DNA from: Ruminococcus sp. CAG:403
GTDB taxonomy: Bacteria > Bacillota > Clostridia > Oscillospirales > Ruminococcaceae
NCBI GenBank assembly: GCA_000437255.1
Contig: FR899103.1
Span: 126,418-158,017, forward strand
DNA length: 31,600 nt
Direction of reading: 5' to 3'
Part shown: one piece after another, positions 24,081 to 31,600 of the stretch
Layout: every line of letters starts with the position of its first letter
Numbering within the stretch: position 1 is the stretch's first letter
Position numbers and translations under genes: made by a program
Notes under the pieces: model-generated
What the model saw: only the letters and a program-made list of their open reading frames with translations
Database searches by the model: none
Told to the model about the DNA's origin: nothing

Positions 24081-24098
24081 ATGGAAGGAGGCGATTGC

Positions 24099-25223
24099 TT
24101 GACCCAACATGGTTTTTATATGGAACGAGCCATTGCGCTTGCTAAAAAGGGAATGGGGTTTGTATCTCCCAATCCGCTGGTTGGTGCAGTGGTCGTGAAA
24201 AATGGACGCATCCTCGGAGAAGGGTATCATGCCCGGTACGGGGATTTGCATGCAGAGCGCAATGCGCTGCGTGCCTGCACAGAGGATCCAGCTGGTGCGA
24301 CACTATATGTTACGCTGGAACCGTGCTGCCATTACGGCAAGCAGCCGCCCTGTACGGATGCTGTGATTGCTGCCGGGATTTCTACCGTTTATGTCGGTTC
24401 CCGGGATCCCAATCCACTTGTTGCCGGAAAAGGCATTGCAAAGCTGCGGGAAGCTGGAATTACTGTAATTTCAGACTTTATGCGGGAAGCTTGTGATGCG
24501 CTCAATCCGATTTTTTTCCATTATATCACGACAGGAACGCCTTATGTCATTGGAAAGTATGCCATGACAGCAGACGGAAAGATTGCCTGCTGCGGAGGTG
24601 CTTCCAAATGGGTGACCGGTGTGGCTGCACGAGAGCAGGTTCAGCAAACGAGAAAACGGGTTTCCGCCATTCTTGTGGGCATTGGAACCGTTCTGGCAGA
24701 TGATCCGCTGTTGACCTGTCGCTGCGAGCAGCCCAGCCATCCGGTTCGGGTGGTTTGTGACACGCATTTGCGGCTGCCGCTTTCCAGTCAGCTGGTACGC
24801 ACGGCACGGGAAGTGCCAGTGGTGGTGCTGACTTGCTGTAAGGACGAGGAAAAACAGCAGGCGCTTCAGCAGGCAGGCGTAACGGTTTTGCAGACAGAAT
24901 CAGAACCGGAAACGGGATGGGTTTCGCTGCCTGATGGGCTGCGGAAGCTGGCTGCACAAAAAATAGACAGTGTGCTGTTGGAAGGCGGTGCGGCGTTGCT
25001 GACGACAGCTTTGCAGCAGCATTGCATCCAGGAATTGCAAGTTTACCTTGCACCGAAGCTGTTTGGTGGAGACGGCATTTCTCCCACCGCTTCGATGGGG
25101 ATTACCGATCCGGCACAGGCGATTCTTTGGGAACGTCCCACGGTGCAGCAGCTGGGCGACGATGTCCTGCTGACATATTTGCATCGGCGAGAGGAGGCAA
25201 TGTCATGTTCACCGGAATTGTAG
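24099..25223 (+). CDS. ribD: Riboflavin biosynthesis protein RibD (deaminase/reductase)
   Basis: A 374-residue bifunctional enzyme: pyrimidine deaminase, then 5-amino-6-(5-phosphoribosylamino)uracil reductase. The deaminase zinc site is HAERNAL (His51, catalytic Glu53) plus PCCHYGKQPPC (Cys76, Cys85). The reductase domain (about 150-374) has YVIGKYAMTADGKIA, ILVGIGTVLADDPLLT and LLEGGAALL. An ATG at 24081 opens the frame, but AAGGAGG (24085-24091) lies 7 nt before TTG 24099 and would sit inside the coding region if the ATG were used, so TTG is preferred. The last 19 nt overlap ribE. Confidence 0.95.
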   Translation: MTQHGFYMERAIALAKKGMGFVSPNPLVGAVVVKNGRILGEGYHARYGDLHAERNALRACTEDPAGATLYVTLEPCCHYGKQPPCTDAVIAAGISTVYVGSRDPNPLVAGKGIAKLREAGITVISDFMREACDALNPIFFHYITTGTPYVIGKYAMTADGKIACCGGASKWVTGVAAREQVQQTRKRVSAILVGIGTVLADDPLLTCRCEQPSHPVRVVCDTHLRLPLSSQLVRTAREVPVVVLTCCKDEEKQQALQQAGVTVLQTESEPETGWVSLPDGLRKLAAQKIDSVLLEGGAALLTTALQQHCIQELQVYLAPKLFGGDGISPTASMGITDPAQAILWERPTVQQLGDDVLLTYLHRREEAMSCSPEL

Positions 25224-25837
25224 AAGAAATGGGTTCTGTTTTGCGGATAGAACATACGCCCGTTCGCTGTGTGCTGCACATTGCAGCAGATGTTGTGCTA
25301 AACGGTACACAATTAGGGGACAGCATTGCCGTGAACGGCGTTTGTCTGACGGTTACGCAGTTGGCGGCCACCTCCTTTTCGGCAGATGTGATGCCGGAAA
25401 CGCTGCGCCGTTCCAATTTGGGACAGCTTCGTCCCGGCAGTGCTGTCAACCTGGAACGTGCTATGGCAGCAAACGGCCGATTCGGCGGACATATCGTTTC
25501 CGGACACATTGACGGAACCGGAACCATTGCTGCCATGCAGCCGGAGGGAAATGCAACGATTGTGACAGTTTCCTGTGCACCTTCCCTGTTGCGTTATATG
25601 GTGGAGAAAGGTTCGGTTGCCATTGACGGAATTAGCCTGACGCTGATGGCGGTTACCGCTTCATCCTTTCAGGTAAGCCTGATTCCGCATACCGGTATGC
25701 AGACCACGCTGCTACAGCGGCATCCGGGCGCACTGGTCAATCTGGAATGCGATATTTTGGGAAAATATGTGGAAAAACTCATGCGGCCGGCAGCAGCGGA
25801 TTCCAGTGATTCCGATCTGCTTGCGCTGCTTTCCTAA
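25205..25837 (+). CDS. ribE: Riboflavin synthase alpha subunit
   Basis: A 210-residue enzyme dismutating two 6,7-dimethyl-8-ribityllumazine into riboflavin. It begins with the signature MFTGIVEEMG and contains the two homologous lumazine-binding domains: first with DSIAVNGVCLTV, and FGGHIVSGHIDGTG at the domain join, second with GSVAIDGISLTL and SLIPHT. The ATG is 7 nt after AGGAGG and lies inside the end of ribD (19-nt overlap), suggesting translational coupling. Often named ribE in Firmicutes (ribC in some nomenclatures). Confidence 0.97.
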   Translation: MFTGIVEEMGSVLRIEHTPVRCVLHIAADVVLNGTQLGDSIAVNGVCLTVTQLAATSFSADVMPETLRRSNLGQLRPGSAVNLERAMAANGRFGGHIVSGHIDGTGTIAAMQPEGNATIVTVSCAPSLLRYMVEKGSVAIDGISLTLMAVTASSFQVSLIPHTGMQTTLLQRHPGALVNLECDILGKYVEKLMRPAAADSSDSDLLALLS

Positions 25838-25862
25838 ATGGGAAAAAGGAGGAACTTCTTCG

Positions 25863-27059
25863 ATGGATTATCATAGCATTACACAAGCACTGGACGCATT
25901 GCGTGCCGGACAGTGTATCCTGGTGACGGATGACCCCGACCGGGAAAATGAAGGCGATTTGATTTGCGCTGGTGAATTTGCAACCACTGAAAACGTCAAC
26001 TTTATGGCATCCTGTGCCAAGGGACTGATTTGCATGCCAATGAGTCATGCCAATATTGTTCGTTTGGGATTGACGCAGATGGTGGCACACAATACCGACA
26101 ACCACGAAACGGCATTTACGGTTTCGATTGACCATGTGGATACCACAACAGGAATTTCTGCTGTGGAGCGTGGCTTGACTGCACGTATGGCAGCTGATCC
26201 GGAATCGCATCCGGGAGATTTTCGGCGGCCGGGACATATGTTCCCGCTGGAGGCAAAGCCAGGCGGCGTGTTGGAGCGGAATGGGCATACCGAGGCAACT
26301 GTAGATCTGATGCGTCTGGCTGGCTTGCGGCAGATTGGACTTTGCTGCGAAATCATGGAAGACGATGGCACCATGATGCGTGGAGAACGGTTGCAGGAAT
26401 TTGCCGAGCAGCATCATTTGGTTTCCATTACCATTCATGATTTGCAGAAATACCGCCGTTTGCATGACCACTATGTAAAAGAAATCGGCAGTGCCGATCT
26501 GCCGACCAAGTACGGACATTTCTCCATCCACGGATTCCGCAACACTATCAATGGAGAAGAACATGTTGCTTTGGTGATGGGCGATGTTGCCGATGGTGCA
26601 CCGGTTCTGTGCCGGGTGCATTCGGAGTGCCTGACCGGGGATGTGTTTGGTTCCTGCCGCTGTGACTGTGGAGAACAGCTGGAACGTGCCCTGCAAATGA
26701 TTGCCAAGGAAGGCAGAGGCGTGCTGGTTTATCTGCGCCAGGAAGGCAGAGGCATTGGACTGCTCAATAAAATTAAGGCTTATCAGCTTCAGGAGCAGGG
26801 ATTGGATACGGTAGAGGCCAATATTCAGCTTGGCTTTGCGCCGGATTTGCGGGATTACAGCGTCGGTGCACAGATTTTGAAGCTGCTCGGCGTGTCCAAC
26901 CTCAACCTGATGACCAACAATCCAGAAAAGATTGCGGATCTTTCGGATTATGGTTTATCTGTTGCAGAACGGGTGCCGATTGACATTCCGGAGCGTCCGG
27001 AAAATGCAAACTATTTGAAAACCAAACAATTTAAAATGGGACATTATCTCCATTTTTAA
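25863..27059 (+). CDS. ribBA: Bifunctional DHBP synthase / GTP cyclohydrolase II (RibBA)
   Basis: A 398-residue fusion supplying both precursors of the pathway. The N-terminal DHBP synthase (about 1-200) has DDPDRENEGDLICAGEF and PGHMFPLEA, with HTEATVDLMRLAG. The C-terminal GTP cyclohydrolase II (about 205-398) has the zinc ligands in HSECLTGDVFGSCRCDCG, and YLRQEGRGIGL with the catalytic Arg region. Start: ATG 25863, 10 nt after AAAGGAGG; the longer frame overlapping ribE is rejected. It is the third gene of the rib operon. Confidence 0.97.
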   Translation: MDYHSITQALDALRAGQCILVTDDPDRENEGDLICAGEFATTENVNFMASCAKGLICMPMSHANIVRLGLTQMVAHNTDNHETAFTVSIDHVDTTTGISAVERGLTARMAADPESHPGDFRRPGHMFPLEAKPGGVLERNGHTEATVDLMRLAGLRQIGLCCEIMEDDGTMMRGERLQEFAEQHHLVSITIHDLQKYRRLHDHYVKEIGSADLPTKYGHFSIHGFRNTINGEEHVALVMGDVADGAPVLCRVHSECLTGDVFGSCRCDCGEQLERALQMIAKEGRGVLVYLRQEGRGIGLLNKIKAYQLQEQGLDTVEANIQLGFAPDLRDYSVGAQILKLLGVSNLNLMTNNPEKIADLSDYGLSVAERVPIDIPERPENANYLKTKQFKMGHYLHF

Positions 27060-27082
27060 TCAATGCAGAAGGAGCAAGAACA

Positions 27083-27544
27083 ATGAAAGTTTTAGAAGGC
27101 GTATATTGCGGAACCGGAAAAAAGATGGCAATTGTGGCATCTCGATTCAATGAAATTATTACCAATAAGCTGGTTGGCGGTGCAGAGGATTGCCTGCTGC
27201 GGCATGGCGTAGCAGCAGATGATATTACCCTGGCATGGGTGCCGGGTGCATTTGAAATTCCGTTGGTTGCCAAGAAGCTGGCAAAGTCCGGACAGTATGA
27301 TGCAATCATTTGTGTGGGTGCAGTCATTCGTGGTGCTACCAGCCATTATGATTATGTGTGTGCAGAAGTTTCTAAGGGAATTGCACAGGTTGGATTGGAA
27401 AGCGGTGTTCCGGTTCTGTTCGGTGTTCTGACTACCGATACCATTCAGCAGGCACTGGAACGTGCCGGAAGCAAGGCTGGCAACAAGGGCTATGACTGTG
27501 CGATGTCTGCACTGGAATTGTCCAATTTGCTCAAGGAAGTTTAA
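27083..27544 (+). CDS. ribH: 6,7-dimethyl-8-ribityllumazine synthase
   Basis: A 153-residue enzyme that condenses the RibD-derived pyrimidine with DHBP to give lumazine, normally as a 60-mer or pentamer. Motifs: VASRFNEIITNKL, VPGAFEIPLVAKKL, CVGAVIRGATSHYDYVCAEV (with the catalytic His in TSHYDYV) and VPVLFGVLTTDTIQQALERAG. AGAAGGAG precedes the ATG, 23 nt after ribBA. It is the last gene of the FMN-controlled operon, completing the pathway in four genes. Confidence 0.97.
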   Translation: MKVLEGVYCGTGKKMAIVASRFNEIITNKLVGGAEDCLLRHGVAADDITLAWVPGAFEIPLVAKKLAKSGQYDAIICVGAVIRGATSHYDYVCAEVSKGIAQVGLESGVPVLFGVLTTDTIQQALERAGSKAGNKGYDCAMSALELSNLLKEV

Positions 27545-27565
27545 GAACGAATACCAATAAGCGTC

Positions 27566-27596
27566 GAAATTCCCATCTTTTGCAGGTGGGAATTTC
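27566..27596 (+). terminator. Hairpin after ribH (weak terminator or processing site)
   Basis: A 12-bp stem GAAATTCCCATC/GGTGGGAATTTC (one G-U) with a 7-nt loop, but without a proper T-run. It could attenuate readthrough into the HAD gene rather than end transcription. Confidence 0.45.
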
Positions 27597-27617
27597 TGCG
27601 CAATAGGAGAGAACGAT

Positions 27618-28406
27618 ATGGGAAAAATCATCTTTTTTGATATTGATGGGACACTGGTTTCTGCATCTGGTACCATTTTGGATTCAACTCGGCGTGCAAT
27701 TGCACTGGCACGGGAAAATGGGCATAAAACGCTGATTAATACAGGCAGAACTTTTCAAAATGTTGATCCGGAAATTCGGGAACTGGGCTTTGACGGGTTG
27801 GTCTGCGGCTGCGGCACCCATGTAATTCTGGACGGAAAAACGCTCTTTTATCAGACTCAGCCGGCGGAACGTTGTGCACAGATTGCAGCCTGCTGCCGGG
27901 ATTGTCAGGTTTCTCCGCTTTATGAGCGCAGAGATTTGATGTTTTATGATCCAGCCGCTCGGAAACTGCCGGGATTTCTGGAGCTGGAAACGGTATATGA
28001 ACAGAAAAAAGCCATTATGCGTGCGATTGCATCGCCAGAGGATCCTTCTTTTTGGTTTGATAAATTTGTCATTTGGTACGATGCTCAGAGTGACTTAGAA
28101 CGGTTCCATCAAGTGGCAGATCCGGAGTTCTTCTGCATTGACCGTGGTGTGGGATTTGCCGAACTGGTGCCGCATGGTTATACAAAAGCTTCCGGTATGC
28201 AGGTGGTGTTGGATGCGCTGCATGCAGATTCGACGGATACACTAGCCATTGGTGATAGTTTGAATGATCTGGAAATGTTGCAGGCAGCACAGGTCGGAAT
28301 CTGCATGGGAAACAGTCCCATGCTGGAGCCGTATGCTGATTATGTAACGGCTCCGCTGGAAGAAGATGGACTGTTTTTGGCAATGCAGCACTTTGGTTTG
28401 TTCTAG
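27618..28406 (+). CDS. HAD-superfamily hydrolase, Cof type
   Basis: A 262-residue cytoplasmic phosphatase of HAD class IIB (Cof-like). Motif I is DIDGT (8-12, nucleophile Asp8), motif II INTGR (about 40-44), motif III Lys190 and motif IV GDSLND (212-217, metal Asp213/Asp217). The cap domain lies between about residues 80 and 185. Such enzymes dephosphorylate sugar phosphates, FMN or PLP, among others. Its place right after ribH, 73 nt away without a visible promoter, makes a flavin-pathway phosphatase (removing phosphate from the RibD product) worth considering, but the sequence does not settle the substrate. Confidence 0.9.
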   Translation: MGKIIFFDIDGTLVSASGTILDSTRRAIALARENGHKTLINTGRTFQNVDPEIRELGFDGLVCGCGTHVILDGKTLFYQTQPAERCAQIAACCRDCQVSPLYERRDLMFYDPAARKLPGFLELETVYEQKKAIMRAIASPEDPSFWFDKFVIWYDAQSDLERFHQVADPEFFCIDRGVGFAELVPHGYTKASGMQVVLDALHADSTDTLAIGDSLNDLEMLQAAQVGICMGNSPMLEPYADYVTAPLEEDGLFLAMQHFGLF

Positions 28407-28513
28407 CTGGATTTAAATTTTATAGGAAAATCTGATATTTTTATTTATTTTAAAAAGCAAACAACGGAAAATGCATTATAAAAAAAGCTTTTCTGATTTT
28501 TCGAGATTTTTTC

Positions 28514-28542
28514 TTGACAAGCACCTTGCTTTATGCTATAAT
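28514..28542 (+). promoter_or_regulatory. sigma-A promoter for tRNA-Thr
   Basis: TTGACA at 28514-28519, a 17-nt spacer, TATAAT at 28537-28542: full consensus in both boxes, as usual for stable RNA. The mature tRNA starts 29 nt after the -10. Confidence 0.9.
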
Positions 28543-28570
28543 ATATTTTGTCAGCGGCAAGGTTGCTGAT

Positions 28571-28646
<76 letters not shown>

Positions 28647-28648
28647 TG

Positions 28649-28691
28649 AAAAGCACGCAGTTTCGGAGTTTCCGGGATGGCGTGCTTTTTT
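28649..28691 (+). terminator. Terminator after tRNA-Thr
   Basis: A 10-bp stem AAAAGCACGC/GCGTGCTTTT with a long loop that can fold further (CGGA/TCCG), followed by T residues. It ends a single-tRNA transcript. Confidence 0.85.
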
Positions 28692-28778
28692 GTATGATTT
28701 AGAATGCTGTTTGTGTCTGTATGGCGTGCTAATATGATATACAGCATGCAGCTGATGATGGGAAAGGGAGTTGTTGGG

Positions 28779-29636
28779 GTGCAGAGTCGTACCAAAGGGA
28801 TGCTGTGTCTGATCGCATCCGCTTTTTGTTTTGCATGGATGAATGCATTTGTTCGGCTTGCTGGAGATTTGCCGTTTATTCAGAAGAGTTTTTTCCGCAA
28901 TTTGGTGGCGCTGCTGTTTGCGGTAAGCATGCTGCTGAAGGAACATGGCTCTTTTCGTCCTCAAAAAGGATCTATGCCATATTTGCTGGCACGTGCAATA
29001 TTTGGAACCATGGGGATTTTGTGTAACTTTTATGCCATCGACCACCTGGCGCTTTCGGATGCCTCGATTCTCAATAAGATGTCTCCGTTCTTTGCCATTT
29101 TATTTTCGTTGATTTTTTTAAGGGAACTGCTCAGCGGGACGCAGATTCTCATTGTGCTGGGTGCTTTTCTGGGAAGCTTGCTGGTGATTAAGCCAACTTT
29201 TTCCAATGCAGATTTGTTTCCCTCTTTGATTGGACTGCTGGGCGGTATGGGAGCTGGAATTGCCTATACAATGGTGCGTATCCTGGGTCAAAAAGGGGAA
29301 AACAAGACGTTTATTGTGTTTTTCTTTTCCGCTTTTTCCTGCCTGGTAACACTGCCATACCTGCTGCTTCAATATCAGCCGATGTCCTGGAAGCAGCTGC
29401 TGTTCTTGATTGGGGCAGGGCTTTCCGCAGCAGGCGGGCAGTTTGGCATTACCTCTGCATATTGCTATGCTCCGGCAAAGGAGATCTCGGTTTACGATTA
29501 TACGCAGATTCTATTTGCAGCCGGTCTTGGATTTGTGTTGTTCGATCAGATTCCGGACTGGATGAGTTTGCTGGGGTATTGCATCATTATCGCAATGGCA
29601 ATCTGGATGTATGGATACAATCGAAAACGAACTTGA
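28779..29636 (+). CDS. EamA/DMT-family transporter
   Basis: A 285-residue integral membrane protein with about ten hydrophobic segments arranged as two EamA repeats, the drug/metabolite transporter layout. The first repeat begins near GMLCLIASAFCFAWMNAFVR, and the second near FPSLIGLLGGMGAGIAYTMV. Start: GTG 28779 has AAGGGAG 8 nt upstream; ATG codons further upstream lack a ribosome binding site and would add a non-hydrophobic leader, so they are rejected. The substrate cannot be inferred. It is separated from the tRNA by a terminator and no clear promoter was identified. Confidence 0.88.
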   Translation: MQSRTKGMLCLIASAFCFAWMNAFVRLAGDLPFIQKSFFRNLVALLFAVSMLLKEHGSFRPQKGSMPYLLARAIFGTMGILCNFYAIDHLALSDASILNKMSPFFAILFSLIFLRELLSGTQILIVLGAFLGSLLVIKPTFSNADLFPSLIGLLGGMGAGIAYTMVRILGQKGENKTFIVFFFSAFSCLVTLPYLLLQYQPMSWKQLLFLIGAGLSAAGGQFGITSAYCYAPAKEISVYDYTQILFAAGLGFVLFDQIPDWMSLLGYCIIIAMAIWMYGYNRKRT

Positions 29637-29655
29637 ACCCCCATTCAATAAAATC

Positions 29656-29694
29656 AAAAGCGTGTTCTCTTTATGCAAGAGAACACGCTTTTTT
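29656..29694. terminator. Bidirectional terminator between EamA and SDR genes
   Basis: A 16-bp stem AAAAGCGTGTTCTCTT with its perfect complement, a 5-nt loop and flanking A/T runs. It serves both convergent genes. Confidence 0.93.
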
Positions 29695-29708
29695 GAGTAA
29701 GATGGTAT

Positions 29709-30464
29709 TTATGGTTTTTGTTTCTGTTCCTGAATGTGATAGGTAACGGCTGCCAGCAACTTTTGCGGAACCAGACGAGCGCCAAAAAGGGAAAGCTTCA
29801 TAAGCAATCCTGGAACCAGGATGGTTTTGCCATGCAATGCACCGTCAATGGCATAGCGTGCGACTGTTTTGCTGTCCAGTGCTTGTACGTGGAAGGAAAC
29901 GCCGGCACGGTTGTTGAAGTTGGTGTCAACCGGGCCAGGACAGAGTACGCTGACGGAAACGGAGCTGCCTGCCCGTCGCAGTTCTTCTGCAAGCGCTAGA
30001 GACAGTCGTACCACATAGTTCTTGGAAGCATAGTAGCTTGCCATCAATGGTCCAGTGAGAAAACCGGCGCTGGAAGCAACATTGAGCAGGATACCGGAAT
30101 TTCTGCGGCGAAACTCTTTTACGAATAACTTGGTTAAAATGTGCAGTGCACGGATGTTGACATCCAGCAGTTCCAATTCCTCCTGCAAATCGGTTTCCCA
30201 AAGGTTGCCGAATAATCCAAATCCGGCATTGTTGACCAGAAGATCGACACGTTTTCCTTTGCAGAAGCGGTAAAGTGCAAACGGGGCATCCTGTTTGGAG
30301 AGATCCAGTGCAATCCACTGTACCCGGGTGGGAAGCTGCTGCTGCATCTGACGCAGCTTCTCGCTGTTGCGTCCGGTCAAAGTCAAATCCCAGCCCAATT
30401 CGCTGAGGTAGACTGCCATTTCATATCCAATGCCGGAAGTGGCTCCGGTAATTACTGCTTGCAT
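29709..30464 (-). CDS. Short-chain dehydrogenase/reductase (SDR)
   Basis: A 251-residue classical SDR. The NAD(P)-binding motif is TGATSGIG (6-13), structural NNAG is at 78-81, and the catalytic Ser (131) and Tyr144-x3-Lys148 (YYASK) are present. An Arg at position 32 after the second beta strand (TGRNSEK) suggests NADP preference. The C-terminal part, with VPGLLMKLSLFGARLVP, resembles the DltE/YqjQ-like group of SDRs. AAAGGAG precedes the ATG. It stands alone, so the substrate is not indicated by context. Confidence 0.92.
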   Translation of the reverse strand: MQAVITGATSGIGYEMAVYLSELGWDLTLTGRNSEKLRQMQQQLPTRVQWIALDLSKQDAPFALYRFCKGKRVDLLVNNAGFGLFGNLWETDLQEELELLDVNIRALHILTKLFVKEFRRRNSGILLNVASSAGFLTGPLMASYYASKNYVVRLSLALAEELRRAGSSVSVSVLCPGPVDTNFNNRAGVSFHVQALDSKTVARYAIDGALHGKTILVPGLLMKLSLFGARLVPQKLLAAVTYHIQEQKQKP

Positions 30465-30616
30465 AAAGAAGCTCCTTTCTATTTGTCAATGGAAGGCGGC
30501 TGCCTTGTATGAGAATAGTATAACACAATTAGCTGGAAGAAAAAAGGAAAAAAGCCGATCTTTTTGCAAATATTCCAATAAAGTCTGCCATCGTGAAAAA
30601 AATTTTTCAGAACCTA

Positions 30617-30645
30617 TGGACATTTTCGATAAAATATAGTATAAT
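30617..30645 (+). promoter_or_regulatory. sigma-A promoter for the lipoprotein gene
   Basis: TGGACA at 30617-30622, a 17-nt spacer, TATAAT at 30640-30645, with GGAGG and ATG close downstream. Confidence 0.8.
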
Positions 30646-30682
30646 GGGAAAGTATTTGATATTTTGTTACGGAGGTACATTC

Positions 30683-31600
30683 ATGAAAAAGCTCTCAAGA
30701 TTGGCTGCTTTGGCCGCTGCTGCTGCAACGACCTGCCTGTTTGGCGCCTGCGGAAGCAGCACAGCAAATGCGTTGACCATTAACGGCATGCAGGTAAAAG
30801 CCGGTATCTATATTTATTATTCCTATACGGCATACAATGAGGCAATCGACACCATTTCCACACAGAATTCCGAGTTGGATACATCTGATGATAAGTTGGT
30901 GAAGAAGCAGACCATCAATGGAAAAAGTACGCTGAACTGGATTCAGGATCGTGCACAGAAGTATTGTCAGGAATACGTTTCCGTTTTGCAGAAGTGCGAA
31001 GAGCTGGGCGTTACGCTGACAGACGATCAGGTAACAACAGTGGATACCCAGCTGGCACAGGTTTGGGAACAGCGGGGAGAAACATTCCGGGATAATGGAA
31101 TTTCCGAAGATTCCATTCGCTGCATTTTGGAATACACCTATTATGCAACCGATTTGTTCCTGTATTACTATGATGTAGATGGTGCAGAAGGCGTCAAGGA
31201 TTCTGAGGTACAGGATTTCTATGCAGAAAATAACGCACGTGTTCGTTATATCACTTTTAATCTGAAGGATGGCAACGGCGAAGCACTGACCGATTCCAAG
31301 GATATTCAAAATATGAAGGACATGGTCAACGGATATTGTGACGATGTCAAGAAGTGCACCTCTGAAGAGGACAAGCTGGCAAAGTTCAATGACATTCAGA
31401 GCGAATACAATGCATATGTTACCTCTTTGTCAGAAGAAGCAGCCGGCGCAACAACCAGTTCTGATGCAGCTTCCGGCACTACAACGACAACCACTGCTGG
31501 TGAAACCGATGCTGCGCAAGAGACAGAAGCTGCTGCACAGACAACAGTTGCTGCGGAAAATGCACCTGCTTCCGAGGATGCTGCTGTTACGACAACGGCT
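30683..31600 (+). CDS. Foldase-like lipoprotein, 3' partial
   Basis: An open frame of 306 codons to the window edge without a stop, so the C-terminus is missing. The N-terminus is a lipoprotein signal with lipobox LFGAC (Cys23). The region after it (LTINGMQVKAGIYIYYSYTAYNEA, about 29-52, then an alpha-helical stretch with ELGVTLTDDQV and FYAENNARVRYITF) resembles the SurA/PrsA-type N-terminal chaperone segment of clostridial peptidyl-prolyl isomerase lipoproteins. A Thr/Ala/Glu-rich low-complexity region begins at about residue 250 and continues to the edge. GGAGG is 7 nt before the ATG. Extracytoplasmic folding factor is the best guess; the PPIase domain, if any, lies beyond the window or is absent. 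Confidence 0.72.
   Translation, partial: MKKLSRLAALAAAAATTCLFGACGSSTANALTINGMQVKAGIYIYYSYTAYNEAIDTISTQNSELDTSDDKLVKKQTINGKSTLNWIQDRAQKYCQEYVSVLQKCEELGVTLTDDQVTTVDTQLAQVWEQRGETFRDNGISEDSIRCILEYTYYATDLFLYYYDVDGAEGVKDSEVQDFYAENNARVRYITFNLKDGNGEALTDSKDIQNMKDMVNGYCDDVKKCTSEEDKLAKFNDIQSEYNAYVTSLSEEAAGATTSSDAASGTTTTTTAGETDAAQETEAAAQTTVAAENAPASEDAAVTTTA

Noticed and set aside
25779..26696. 305-aa minus-strand frame within ribBA
   Set aside because: Antisense shadow of a well-conserved gene with no ribosome binding site.
30695..31309. 204-aa minus-strand frame at the window end
   Set aside because: It is antisense to the lipoprotein frame, which has a promoter, ribosome binding site and lipobox.

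Overview
The window looks like ordinary chromosome of a spore-forming Firmicute of class Clostridia, most likely Oscillospiraceae (Ruminococcus-like). This is inferred from spoIVA beside a SipL-type partner, AGGAGG-type ribosome binding sites, consensus TTGACA/TATAAT promoters, an FMN-riboswitch rib operon, and exported proteins with Thr/Pro/Glu/Ala-rich tails. No insertion sequence, phage gene, CRISPR array or integrase was seen. Nearly all the DNA is coding, in short operons separated by strong, often bidirectional, intrinsic terminators.

Layout. Bases 1-5450 (minus strand): an NfeD + SPFH/band-7 membrane pair, then a class A penicillin-binding protein followed by a THUMP-type RNA methyltransferase. 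Bases 5460-5945 (plus): a small exported BofC-like protein behind a forespore-sigma-like promoter. Bases 5962-11190 (minus): mtaB (tRNA methylthiotransferase) coupled to purL (FGAM synthase with fused glutaminase). Bases 11193-14870 (plus): an HPr-like protein without the phosphorylatable His, a DacF/PBP5-like protein in which all three catalytic motifs are degenerate, pgi, and a small P-loop protein. Bases 14904-18826 (plus): yceD-rpmF, then der-plsY-gpsA. Bases 18847-23753 (minus): HD protein and aroF, then sipL-spoIVA behind a sigma-E-like promoter. Bases 23796-27544 (plus): an FMN riboswitch and terminator controlling ribD-ribE-ribBA-ribH, a complete lumazine/riboflavin pathway. Bases 27618-31600: a HAD phosphatase, tRNA-Thr(GGT), an EamA transporter, a convergent SDR oxidoreductase, and a foldase-like lipoprotein that runs off the window end.

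Together the genes cover envelope and spore building (PBP1A, DacF-like, SipL/SpoIVA, BofC-like, PlsY/GpsA for phospholipid), translation (MtaB, L32, Der, RNA methyltransferase, tRNA) and central biosynthesis (purine, riboflavin, aromatic, glycolysis). I do not see a clearly new multi-gene system. The observations most worth following are the apparently catalytically dead DacF paralogue, the non-phosphorylatable HPr-like protein, the adjacent SipL/SpoIVA pair with its candidate sporulation promoter, and the forespore-type promoter before the BofC-like gene.
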